A stretch of 7,107 bases of DNA. Origin: Frondihabitans sp. GTDB taxonomy: Bacteria > Actinomycetota > Actinomycetes > Actinomycetales > Microbacteriaceae. The position numbers and the translations under genes were made by a program. Below, piece by piece: positions 1-6,754 of this stretch (position 1 is the stretch's first letter; the number at the start of each line of letters is the position of its first letter). Below the pieces are notes generated by a model. That model was not told the DNA's origin and searched no databases. It saw only the letters and a program-made list of their open reading frames with translations. Location: positions 1 to 7,107 of the forward strand of contig JAODMX010000435.1 in assembly GCA_025464735.1 (NCBI GenBank), read 5' to 3'.

Positions 1-22
1 GCGGTGGTCCTAGGACCACCGC
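1..22 (-). terminator. Perfect palindrome, probable icd terminator
   Basis: Positions 1-11 are the exact reverse complement of 12-22, so the RNA can form a very strong GC-rich stem around a central CCTAGG. It begins 39 bp past the icd stop codon in the direction of icd transcription, where an intrinsic terminator is expected. No T-tract can be seen because the window ends at the hairpin. The symmetry would also allow it to serve a convergent gene outside the window. The stem may be longer than shown, because base 1 is the window edge. Confidence 0.65.
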
Positions 23-61
23 GACAGCCGACGGCGAGGGTTTAGCGGAGCAGCGGCGCGG

Positions 62-2272
62 TTAGAGCGCGGCCAGGGCGTCGTTCAGCGTGGCACTCGG
101 GCGCATCACGGCCGTGGCCTTGGCGTCGTCGGGACGGTAGTAGCCACCGATGTCGACCGGGTGGCCCTGGACGCCGATGAGCTCCGCGTTGATCTGCTCT
201 TCGGCGGCTGCCAACTTGCCCGCGAGCTCTGCGAAGTCGGCGGCGAGGTCGGCATCGGCCGCCTGAGCGGCGATCTCCTGGGCCCAGTAGAGCGCCAGGT
301 AGAAGTGGCTGCCGCGGTTGTCGATCGAGCCGACCGCCCTCGATGGCGACTTGTTCTCGTCGAGGAACGTCGCCGTGGCCCGGTCGAGCGTGTCGGCAAG
401 GATCTGCGCCCGCGCGTTCCCGGTCGACGTCGCAAGGTGCTCGAAGCTCGCCGCGAGCGCGAGGAACTCACCGAGGCTGTCCCAGCGGAGGTAGTCCTCT
501 TTCACGAGCTGCTGAACGTGCTTCGGGGCGGACCCACCGGCGCCGGTCTCGAAGAGGCCACCGCCGAAGAGCAGCGGGACGATTGACAGCATCTTGGCCG
601 AAGTGCCGAGCTCCATGATCGGGAAGAGGTCGGTCAGGTAGTCGCGGAGCACGTTGCCTGTGACGGAGATGGTGTCTTCGCCGCGGCGGATGCGCTCGAG
701 CGAGAAGGACATGGCCTCGGTGGGTGACAGGATCTCGATCTGCAGACCGTCGGTGTCCAGGTCGCCGAGATACGTCTGGACGAGGCCGGAGAGCGCGACG
801 TCGTGGGCACGCGTCGGGTCGAGCCAGAAGACGGCCGGAGCGCCGCTGGCGCGAGCGCGCGTGACCGCGAGGCCGACCCAGTCACGAATGGCCTCGTCTT
901 TGGTCTGGCACATGCGCCAGATGTCGCCCTTCTCGACCTCGTGCTCGAGGAGGGTCTCACCGGAAGACGCGAGAACGCGGATCGTTCCGTCGCCGGGAGA
1001 CTCGAAGGTCTTGTCGTGCGAGCCGTACTCTTCGGCAGCCATCGCCATGAGGCCGACGTTCGGCACCGAGCCGAGCGTCGTCGGGTCGAAGGCGCCGTTG
1101 GCGCGGCAGTCGTCGAGCACCGTCTGGTAGATGCCGGCGTAGCTCGAGTCGGGGATGACGGCGAGCGTGTCGTGCTCGGCGCCGTCTTTGCCCCACATGT
1201 GACCGGACGAACGGATCATCGCCGGCATCGAGGCGTCGACGATGACGTCGCTCGGCACGTGCAGGTTGGTGATGCCGCGGTCGGAGTCGACCATTGCGAT
1301 CTCCGGGCCGTTCGCGAGGCGATCCTCGAAGGCCGCCTTGATCGCGGGGCCGTTGGAGACGCCGTCGAGCCCGGCGAGCAGCGCGCCCAGGCCGTCGTTG
1401 GGGTTGAGCCCCGCCGCGACGAGGTCGGCGCCGTACTGCTCGAAGACGTCAGCGAAGTAGGCGCGGATGGCGTGGCCGAAGATGATCGGGTCGGAGACCT
1501 TCATCATGGTGGCCTTGAGGTGGACGGAGAAGAGGATGCCTTCGTCGTCGGCGCGCTGGATCTGCGCCACGAAGAAGTCGCGCAGCGGCTTCACGTGCAG
1601 CACGGTGGCGTCGATGACCTCACCCGCGCGAACAGCAACCGCGTCGCGCAGCACGGTCGTGGAGCCGTCGGCACCGCTGAACTGAATCGACACGGCGCCC
1701 GCGGCGGGAACAATGGCCGTCTTCTCGCTGGAGCGGAAGTCGTCGACCCCCATGGTCGCGACATTCGTCTTGGAGTCGGCTGTCCAGGCACCCATGCGGT
1801 GCGGGTGGTTGCGCACGTACTGCTTGACCGACGCGGGGGCACGACGGTCGGAGTTGCCCTGCCGGAGTACCGGGTTGACGGCGGAACCCTTGGTCTTGTC
1901 GTATCGGGCGCGGACGTCCTTCTCCTCGTCGGTCGACGGCTCGTCAGGGTAGTCGGGAAGATCGAAGCCCTGCGAGCGAAGCTCGACGATGGCCGCCTTC
2001 AGCTGGGGGACGGAGGCCGAGATGTTCGGCAGCTTGATGATGTTGGCCTCGGGAGTGTCGGCGAGTTCGCCGAGCTCGGCAAGCGAGTCTGGCTCGAACT
2101 GTTCCGCGGTGAGCCGATCGGGGAACTGCGAAAGGATCCGGGCGGCAAGCGAGATGTCACGGGTCTCGACATCGACACCCGCCTTCGCTGCGTAGGCCTC
2201 GACGACCGGGAGGAACGAGTAGGTCGCCAACCTGGGCGCTTCATCGGTCAGGGTGTAGATGATCTTGCTCAT
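62..2272 (-). CDS. icd: Monomeric NADP-dependent isocitrate dehydrogenase
   Basis: This 736-aa cytoplasmic enzyme oxidatively decarboxylates isocitrate to 2-oxoglutarate in the TCA cycle, giving NADPH. The length matches the monomeric IDH family (about 740 aa), which is unrelated in fold size to the 45-kDa homodimeric enzymes. The N-terminus [13 protein letters not shown] is typical. By recalled alignment to Azotobacter and Corynebacterium enzymes, the substrate site is intact: S130, N133, R137 and R143 in the [13 protein letters not shown] region, K253, Y416 and R543. Metal ligands D346, D544 and D548 are present. NADP-contact candidates H585, R596 and R645 lie in [13 protein letters not shown] and the [20 protein letters not shown] block. 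The ATG start is supported by the conserved N-terminus and an AAGGAG ribosome site. The gene stands alone, with a terminator-like hairpin on each side and its own leader. No truncation or frameshift is visible. Catalytic assignment is very secure; the residue numbering comes from memory of the structures. Confidence 0.97.
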   Translation of the reverse strand: MSKIIYTLTDEAPRLATYSFLPVVEAYAAKAGVDVETRDISLAARILSQFPDRLTAEQFEPDSLAELGELADTPEANIIKLPNISASVPQLKAAIVELRSQGFDLPDYPDEPSTDEEKDVRARYDKTKGSAVNPVLRQGNSDRRAPASVKQYVRNHPHRMGAWTADSKTNVATMGVDDFRSSEKTAIVPAAGAVSIQFSGADGSTTVLRDAVAVRAGEVIDATVLHVKPLRDFFVAQIQRADDEGILFSVHLKATMMKVSDPIIFGHAIRAYFADVFEQYGADLVAAGLNPNDGLGALLAGLDGVSNGPAIKAAFEDRLANGPEIAMVDSDRGITNLHVPSDVIVDASMPAMIRSSGHMWGKDGAEHDTLAVIPDSSYAGIYQTVLDDCRANGAFDPTTLGSVPNVGLMAMAAEEYGSHDKTFESPGDGTIRVLASSGETLLEHEVEKGDIWRMCQTKDEAIRDWVGLAVTRARASGAPAVFWLDPTRAHDVALSGLVQTYLGDLDTDGLQIEILSPTEAMSFSLERIRRGEDTISVTGNVLRDYLTDLFPIMELGTSAKMLSIVPLLFGGGLFETGAGGSAPKHVQQLVKEDYLRWDSLGEFLALAASFEHLATSTGNARAQILADTLDRATATFLDENKSPSRAVGSIDNRGSHFYLALYWAQEIAAQAADADLAADFAELAGKLAAAEEQINAELIGVQGHPVDIGGYYRPDDAKATAVMRPSATLNDALAAL

Positions 2273-2283
2273 TCGCGTGACGA

Positions 2284-2289
2284 CTCCTT
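2284..2289 (-). promoter_or_regulatory. icd ribosome binding site
   Basis: The minus strand reads AAGGAG here, 11 nt before the icd ATG at 2272. The spacing is slightly long, but this is the only purine-rich match in the leader and it supports the chosen start. Confidence 0.7.
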
Positions 2290-2310
2290 AGATCTTCGGA
2301 CACACACATG

Positions 2311-2324
2311 TCTTGATATCAAGA
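2311..2324. promoter_or_regulatory. 14-bp palindrome upstream of icd, candidate operator
   Basis: TCTTGATATCAAGA is a perfect dyad 39 bp upstream of the icd start. On the right it runs into ATACCTTG, so an overlapping imperfect dyad CAAG-ATAC-CTTG shares its right half. This arrangement resembles a dimeric-repressor site with a second weaker half. The size would suit a MarR-like or other winged-helix regulator, but I cannot name the protein. The site sits where the icd promoter should be: TTGATA on the minus strand could act as a -35-like element, with only a poor -10 candidate (GAAGAT, 2292-2297). Control of icd by this site is inferred. Confidence 0.5.
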
Positions 2325-2349
2325 TACCTTGCTCGGGCGTGAATGAGCT

Positions 2350-2373
2350 GCGTCGGCCGAGAATCGGCCGCGC
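2350..2373 (-). terminator. Hairpin terminating the ABC operon
   Basis: CGGCCGA (2354-2360) and TCGGCCG (2364-2370) form a perfect 7-bp stem with a GAA loop. The stem extends by three more pairs (2350-2352 with 2371-2373) if T2353 is bulged. It lies 43 bp past the ATPase stop and before the icd promoter region. No T-tract follows on the minus strand, which is common for GC-rich actinobacterial terminators. It could be an mRNA 3'-end stabiliser rather than a true terminator. Confidence 0.55.
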
Positions 2374-2415
2374 CGGTGTCCCGCGACAAGGCTAGTGCGC
2401 ATGCCCCGCGAAGCG

Positions 2416-3510
2416 TCAGCCGAGAGGCACCGGAGCCGACGCCACCGCACGACCGGAGAGGCGGAGGGCCACCGCATCGCCGAAGAGGAACTGCTGCTCG
2501 ACGCCGTGCTGCACGGCGACGATCGTGTCGTCGTCGAGCCGCACGCTGGTCCGGCGGAGCGACCCGAGGAAGCTCGTCGAGGCGACCGTGCCCTGGATAT
2601 CGGTCGGCCCGGCGTCCGCCACCGCCACGAACGCGATGTCCTCAGGGCGCACGTACGCGAGGACGTCGCCGTCGGGAAGAGTCGGGTCGATCGACGGCAG
2701 CGTGGCACCGCGCACGTCGATGGTCCCCGCGCGCAACGAGCCGCGCATCCTGTTGCTCACACCGACGAAGTCGGCAACGAACGAGGTCGCCGGGGTCAGG
2801 TAGAGCTGCTCGGGCGTGCCGATCTGCTCAATCTCGCCCGCGCGCATCACCGCCACGCGGTCGGCGACAGCGAGCGCCTCCTCCTGGTCGTGCGTAACGA
2901 AGAGCGTGGTGATGCCGAGCTCGGTCTGGATCCGACGAATCTCCTCGCGCAGACTCACTCTGACCTTCGCGTCGAGTGCCGACAGCGGCTCGTCGAGCAG
3001 CAGCACGCGCGGTCGCGTCACGAGGGCGCGGGCCAGGGCGACGCGCTGCTGCTGGCCGCCGGAGAGCTGATGGGCGTAGCGGTCTGCGAGATGGTCGAGG
3101 CTGACCATCTCGAGCGCTTCGACGGCGCGCATCTTCCGGTCGGCGGCGGCCACCCGGCGCATCTCAAGCCCGAACTCGACGTTCTGCCGCACCGTCATGT
3201 GCGGGAAGAGGGAGTACTGCTGGAACACCATGCCAATGTCGCGTTTGTTCACCGGAGTCGCAGCCACGTTGACACCGTCGATCGTGATCGCGCCATCGTC
3301 GATCTGCTCGAGACCGGCCAGTGAACGCAACGCCGTCGTCTTGCCGCAGCCGGAGGGCCCGAGCAGCGCGACGAACTCGCCGGGCTCGATGCGGAGGCTG
3401 AGCTCGTTGAGGGCACTGGATCCTGAATATTCCTTGACGACGCCGCGGAGCTCGACAACGGCTCCCTCGCCGAGGCGCTCGAGGGTGGGGGCGGGGCTGG
3501 TCGAGGTCAT
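2416..3510 (-). CDS. ABC importer ATPase, probable phosphonate (PhnT/PotA-like)
   Basis: This 364-aa cytoplasmic nucleotide-binding subunit powers the importer. All ABC motifs are intact: Walker A GPSGCGKT (51-58), Q-loop VFQQYSLFPH (95-104), signature LSGGQQQ (149-155), Walker B VLLLDEP (169-175, catalytic E174), D-loop SALD (177-180) and switch histidine H207 in FVTHDQEEAL. The region after about residue 240 fits a TOBE-type regulatory domain, as in the PotA/FbpC/PhnT group, and includes the typical VRPEDIAFV segment (about 278-286). Its ATG overlaps the stop of permease 2 by 4 bp (ATGA), and GGAGAG lies 4 nt upstream, so translation is probably coupled. It is the last gene of the operon. 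The ATPase role is certain. The substrate cannot be read from this subunit; iron, polyamine, thiamine and phosphonate importers share this subfamily, and phosphonate is inferred from the divergent phosphonatase-like gene. Confidence 0.93.
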   Translation of the reverse strand: MTSTSPAPTLERLGEGAVVELRGVVKEYSGSSALNELSLRIEPGEFVALLGPSGCGKTTALRSLAGLEQIDDGAITIDGVNVAATPVNKRDIGMVFQQYSLFPHMTVRQNVEFGLEMRRVAAADRKMRAVEALEMVSLDHLADRYAHQLSGGQQQRVALARALVTRPRVLLLDEPLSALDAKVRVSLREEIRRIQTELGITTLFVTHDQEEALAVADRVAVMRAGEIEQIGTPEQLYLTPATSFVADFVGVSNRMRGSLRAGTIDVRGATLPSIDPTLPDGDVLAYVRPEDIAFVAVADAGPTDIQGTVASTSFLGSLRRTSVRLDDDTIVAVQHGVEQQFLFGDAVALRLSGRAVASAPVPLG

Positions 3511-4481
3511 GAGGCTCTCCGGGAGACGGGGGGAACGGATGAGGTGGCGCGAGCGGCGCGTTCAGCAGCTCGGCGCGCAGCGCGAGCGGAGACGGGGCGA
3601 CCGCCGGGGCGGATGGCCCCGAACCGCCCGATGATGAGAAGCAGCACGAATGCGAAGACCAGGGCGACGAGCGCGAAGATCGTGGCGACGTAGGGGTCCG
3701 TCTGGCTGATCAGGAGCAGTGCGGTCTGGAAGGTGTTCTGGCTCAGGAACGACGCGATCGTGTACTCGCCGAGCACCACCGCGATCGTCAGGAAGACCGC
3801 CGAGACGATCCCGCGCCGCATGTTCGGCAGGATGATCCGCAGGATCACGGTGAACCAGTTCCCGCCCAGCGACCGGGCCGCCTCGCTCAGTGTGACCAGG
3901 TCGAACGCGCTGATGTTCGCCGCGATCGGACGGTACGCGTACGGCAGCACGATGATGCCGATCGCGAAGGCGAGGGTCCACGGGGCCGGCCCGAAGATGG
4001 CCGCAACCGTCTGGTAGACGGGCACGAAGCCGACGACCAGCACGATCGAGGGGATCGTGATCGGCAGGATGCAGACGAACTCCAGGATCCGGCGCGCTTT
4101 CGGATACCGCAGCTCCACCAGCAGCATGGTCGGCAACAGGATCAGCATCATCAGCGCGACCGTGATGAGGCAGATCACCAGCGAGTTGACGATGCCCTGG
4201 AACAGGGGCGAATAGTCGATGCCGGCTGCCGGATCCGGATGGAAGATCGAGGCGTAGTGGTTGAAGTTGTAGTCGCCGTTCTTGCCCGTGACACGCAGCG
4301 TGAACTCGAACATCGCGGCCAGCGGGATGACGAAGACGACACCGACCACGATAAGGATGATGAGGCGCGCAGCCTTGCTCGGCTCCGCGCCGACTCGCGG
4401 GTGACGGCCGCGACGCGGAGCTCGAGGTGCCCGGTCGGTAGTCGGCTCGATCGCGACGGAGGTGACGGGAACGGCGCTCAT
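3507..4481 (-). CDS. ABC importer permease 2
   Basis: This 324-aa inner-membrane permease has about six predicted membrane segments, near residues 38-58, 97-120, 132-152, 168-188, 225-245 and 264-285. The cytoplasmic coupling (EAA) loop is clear at 200-219: EAARSLGGNWFTVILRIILP, which docks on the ATPase. The N-terminal 37 residues and C-terminal 35 residues are Arg/Ala/Pro-rich and probably cytoplasmic. I chose the ATG at 4481 because it forms an ATGA overlap with the permease 1 stop and has GAGGT 7 nt upstream. The same frame stays open further upstream to 5306, but that stretch only overlaps permease 1 and is Arg-rich, non-membrane sequence. The protein resembles the COG1177-type second permease of spermidine/iron/2-aminoethylphosphonate importers. 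Substrate is inferred from context only. Confidence 0.9.
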   Translation of the reverse strand: MSAVPVTSVAIEPTTDRAPRAPRRGRHPRVGAEPSKAARLIILIVVGVVFVIPLAAMFEFTLRVTGKNGDYNFNHYASIFHPDPAAGIDYSPLFQGIVNSLVICLITVALMMLILLPTMLLVELRYPKARRILEFVCILPITIPSIVLVVGFVPVYQTVAAIFGPAPWTLAFAIGIIVLPYAYRPIAANISAFDLVTLSEAARSLGGNWFTVILRIILPNMRRGIVSAVFLTIAVVLGEYTIASFLSQNTFQTALLLISQTDPYVATIFALVALVFAFVLLLIIGRFGAIRPGGRPVSARAARRAAERAARATSSVPPVSRRAS

Positions 4482-5416
4482 CGCTGCCACCTCGCTGCCC
4501 GACGCTGCAGGAGCGAGTAGAGGAACATCACCACGACCATGATGATGAGCATCCCGAGGGCGAGGACGCCGGCCGTGTTGGCGACACCCACGACCGTCTC
4601 GCTGGTCAGTTGCTGCTTGATCGTGAGAGGAACGATGCCGCCCTGGCTGAGCAAAGCCGCCGCCGTAGCGAAGGACGAGAACGCGTTCGCGAAGAGGAGC
4701 AGCACGCTGCCCCAGAACGCCGGCGCGAGGACGGGCATCGCGATCCTGGTCCAGTAGTGGAACCGGGTGGCGCCGAGCGTGGCGGCAGCCTCTCCCCAGG
4801 TCGCCTTCAGCCCCTCCATGGCGGGCATGAACGTCAACACCATGAGCGGAACCTCGAAGTAGGTATAGGGGATGATCAGGCCGGGCACGTTGTAGAGCAG
4901 GGGCCCCGAGCCGTTGATGTCGAAGCCGAAGGTGCCCTTGAGCCAGAGCGTGATCGCGCCCTGGAAGCCGATCGTCGCGATGAACGCGAACGCCAGCATG
5001 ATGCCGCCGAACTGGGCAAGGACCGACGAGGCCGAGTCGATGGCAGTCCTGAGGAACCCGTCGGGCTTCGTGCCGAGCAGAGCAAAGCAGACCAGCGCTC
5101 CGATGGCGGCGCCGATCAGCGCGCTCACCGCCGAGACGAAGAACGACCCCTCGAACGACTTCAGGATCGTGGGATCCGAGAACGCCTTGAGATTCGCGAA
5201 CGTGAAGGAGCCCGCTTCGGAGAAGAACCCGCTCGCAACCGCGATGACGGCCGGAATGGCAAGGAAGATCACCACGTAGGCGGCGAACGGGGTGAAGCCG
5301 AGCCACGCGGCGCTGCGGCGCCGGGAGGAATTCCCCCCGGCACCGCGCGTCGCGGACAACGACTGAGGCGGCCCCGAAACCCGGGCGCTCGTGTCTGGAG
5401 CCGTCTGCGTCGTCAT
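4478..5416 (-). CDS. ABC importer permease 1
   Basis: This 312-aa inner-membrane permease pairs with permease 2 to form the channel. After a hydrophilic N-terminus of about 40 residues come hydrophobic segments near 43-63, 92-116, 133-152, 176-196, 231-253 and 284-304. The EAA coupling loop runs from E209 to about P228 (EAAATLGATRFHYWTRIAMP). The protein fits the COG1176-type first permease of PotABCD/PhnSTUV-like systems. The ATG is only 4 bp past the stop of the binding-protein gene; the ribosome site is weak (AAGGCGG about 12 nt upstream, inside the preceding gene), which suggests translational coupling or lower expression than the binding protein. The stop overlaps the next start as ATGA. 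No defects are seen. Confidence 0.9.
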   Translation of the reverse strand: MTTQTAPDTSARVSGPPQSLSATRGAGGNSSRRRSAAWLGFTPFAAYVVIFLAIPAVIAVASGFFSEAGSFTFANLKAFSDPTILKSFEGSFFVSAVSALIGAAIGALVCFALLGTKPDGFLRTAIDSASSVLAQFGGIMLAFAFIATIGFQGAITLWLKGTFGFDINGSGPLLYNVPGLIIPYTYFEVPLMVLTFMPAMEGLKATWGEAAATLGATRFHYWTRIAMPVLAPAFWGSVLLLFANAFSSFATAAALLSQGGIVPLTIKQQLTSETVVGVANTAGVLALGMLIIMVVVMFLYSLLQRRAARWQR

Positions 5417-5420
5417 GGTG

Positions 5421-6566
5421 CTACTGGACCGCCTTGGCCCAGCCGGCCGTGAGGAGTGTCGCAGCCTTGGTGGCCTGGTCCTGCGTCAGCTGCACGAAGT
5501 CGGACGGCGCGGCGCCGACCGTCTTGAGCGTGGCCTGGTCGACCGTTCCACTCTTCTCCATGGCGGCGAGGGTCGCCGGGTAGGCGCCGGATGCCAGGTA
5601 GAGGTTCTGCACAGCGGGGCTGTAGATGTACTCCTCCCAGAGGCGGGCGGCAGCAGGATCCGGCGCAGTCGCGCTGATCGCCTGGTTGTAGTAGCTACCG
5701 AGGGCCTGACCGGGAAGAACGACCGTCTTCCAGTTCGGGTTGCCGGCGCTGCCGGCCGCGGGGCCCCAGGCGAGGTTGTTGTAGCTCCACTGGATGACGA
5801 CGGGGGTTTCGCCCGAGTTCACCGTGGCCTGCGTGGGCAGCGTCGAGATGAAGTTGCCCTTCGACTTGAGGTCCTTGAAGAAGTCGATGCCGGGCTGGAT
5901 GTTGCTCGGTGATCCACCGTTGCCCAGCGCCGCAAGATAGACCGCGCTGGCTGCCTCGTTCGCCTCGGTCGGGTCACCCTTGATGGCGACCTTGTTCTTG
6001 TAGGCGCTGCCGAGGAGATCCTTGATCGACGTCGGCGCCGTCTTGATGACACTCGAGTCGTAACCGATCGACATCAGACCGGTGTAATCGTAGTACCACT
6101 TGCCCGAAGGGTCCTTGAAGTCGGCCGGGATGTCGGCCCAGTTGGAGACCTTGTACGGTGCCACGAGGTCGAGGTTCTGGCTGAGAACGGCCGTGCCGAT
6201 GTCGAAGACATCGGGGGCGGTCGACTGACCCTTGAGCGACTTGGCGGCGGCAACCTCATCGGCGCTGGAACCGTTGGGGTTGGCCGAAGTGATCTTGATC
6301 TTCGGGTACTTCTTCTCGAAGCCCGCGATGATCTTGCCGTAGTTGGCCCACGACGGCGGCAGCGTGATGACGTTGAGCTTGCCTTCGGCGTTGGCGGCCG
6401 TGACGAGACCCGACAATCCGCCGAAAGCTGCCGCGCTGGTGGCCGTGGCGGCGTCGGTCTTGCTTGTCGAGCTGGAACCCGGGTTCGAGCTCGTCGAGCA
6501 TCCGGCCAGCACGGCGACGACGGCAGCGCTGAAAGCGAGACCGGCAACGATGCGTGAGCGTTTCAC
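5421..6566 (-). CDS. Lipoprotein substrate-binding protein of ABC importer
   Basis: This protein of about 381 aa is the extracellular receptor of the importer, anchored by lipid. The N-terminus has basic residues (VKRSR), a hydrophobic stretch and the lipobox VLAGC, giving acylated Cys23 after signal peptidase II cleavage. A Ser/Thr/Ala-rich linker (24-48) follows, then an SBP family 1/6-like domain from about residue 62 (GKLNVITLPP...). Aromatic-rich loops such as WYYDYTGLMSIGYDS (157-171) and QWSYNNLAWG (259-268) are plausible ligand-site segments. I chose the GTG at 6566: GGAGGA lies 4 nt upstream and the signal peptide then starts normally. The frame is open to an ATG at 6578, which would place the ribosome site inside the gene, and further to 6725, which adds a non-signal-like extension. 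It is the first gene of the operon. The family includes Fe3+, thiamine, polyamine and 2-aminoethylphosphonate binders; phosphonate is preferred because of the neighbouring HAD gene, with moderate confidence. Confidence 0.88.
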   Translation of the reverse strand: MKRSRIVAGLAFSAAVVAVLAGCSTSSNPGSSSTSKTDAATATSAAAFGGLSGLVTAANAEGKLNVITLPPSWANYGKIIAGFEKKYPKIKITSANPNGSSADEVAAAKSLKGQSTAPDVFDIGTAVLSQNLDLVAPYKVSNWADIPADFKDPSGKWYYDYTGLMSIGYDSSVIKTAPTSIKDLLGSAYKNKVAIKGDPTEANEAASAVYLAALGNGGSPSNIQPGIDFFKDLKSKGNFISTLPTQATVNSGETPVVIQWSYNNLAWGPAAGSAGNPNWKTVVLPGQALGSYYNQAISATAPDPAAARLWEEYIYSPAVQNLYLASGAYPATLAAMEKSGTVDQATLKTVGAAPSDFVQLTQDQATKAATLLTAGWAKAVQ

Positions 6567-6570
6567 GTAT

Positions 6571-6576
6571 TCCTCC
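6571..6576 (-). promoter_or_regulatory. Ribosome binding site that fixes a GTG start
   Basis: The minus strand reads GGAGGA, a near-consensus Shine-Dalgarno sequence, 4 nt before GTG at 6566. An ATG at 6578 in the same frame partly precedes this site and would leave it inside the coding region, so the GTG is favoured as the start of the binding protein. Confidence 0.75.
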
Positions 6577-6646
6577 ATGAGCGGTCTGGCGGAAGTCCGT
6601 GGTGCCGGACATGGGGAGCCGCGAGCCGATCGGGGCCATGGTTGTC

Positions 6647-6664
6647 GTCCCCCGTTACGGGGAC
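6647..6664 (-). other. Hairpin in the leader of the importer operon
   Basis: GTCCCC (6647-6652) and GGGGAC (6659-6664) can pair across a 6-nt loop. An alternative register pairs CCCCG (6650-6654) with CGGGG (6658-6662) around TTA. It lies about 80 bp upstream of the binding-protein start. A weaker 5-bp hairpin (GTCCG 6595-6599 with CGGAC 6606-6610) lies nearer the ribosome site. I do not recognise a known riboswitch class. It could be leader RNA structure or a DNA site. Confidence 0.35.
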
Positions 6665-6671
6665 CCGCTCG

Positions 6672-6692
6672 GTCGGTGAATGGTTCACCAAC
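6672..6692. promoter_or_regulatory. 21-bp inverted repeat, candidate operator between divergent genes
   Basis: GGTGAA (6675-6680) and TTCACC (6684-6689) are perfect arms around TGG. One mismatch further out (6674/6690) the symmetry resumes with GT (6672-6673) and AC (6691-6692), giving ten-position arms with nine matches. It lies between the divergent importer operon and HAD gene, 106 bp before the GTG of the first and 63 bp before the ATG of the second. A dimeric repressor or activator controlling both is the simplest reading. No regulator gene is visible in the window, so the protein cannot be named. Confidence 0.5.
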
Positions 6693-6741
6693 ACTCGGCG
6701 ACCAGTGGATATCCTCGCCGAACACCCGCAGGCACCCCCTC

Positions 6742-6747
6742 TACGCT
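6742..6747 (+). promoter_or_regulatory. Possible -10 element of the HAD gene (leaderless transcript)
   Basis: TACGCT fits the TANNNT pattern of actinobacterial -10 boxes and ends 7 nt before the ATG at 6755. A transcript from it would start at or next to the ATG, that is leaderless. This fits the lack of a good Shine-Dalgarno sequence (only GAAGA). No good -35 is seen. A second candidate -10, TATCCT (6710-6715), would give a leader of roughly 30 nt instead. Confidence 0.3.
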
Positions 6748-6754
6748 CGAAGAC

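Noticed and set aside
2300..2308. Short alternating AC tract in the icd leader
   Set aside because: Only about four repeat units; too short to call a repeat or a phase-variable tract.
803..2395. 530-aa open frame on the plus strand opposite icd
   Set aside because: It lies antisense to a gene with intact catalytic residues; its composition is Arg/Val/Asp/Gly-rich with no recognisable motif, the usual shadow of GC-rich codon bias.
2395..3324. 309-aa plus-strand open frame opposite the ATPase
   Set aside because: It is antisense to intact Walker A, signature and Walker B motifs; it shows no domain of its own.
4482..5306. Upstream extension of the permease 2 frame that would give a 599-aa fusion
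   Set aside because: The extra part is Arg/His-rich shadow of permease 1 in another frame; the ATGA overlap and GAGGT site support a start at 4481.
4610..5452. 280-aa plus-strand open frame opposite permease 1
   Set aside because: It is antisense to a convincing permease, highly charged (Arg/Glu) and has no motif; a codon-bias shadow.
6567..6725. 53-residue N-terminal extension of the binding protein
   Set aside because: It would bury the lipoprotein signal peptide inside the protein, and the sequence covers the leader and the candidate operator.
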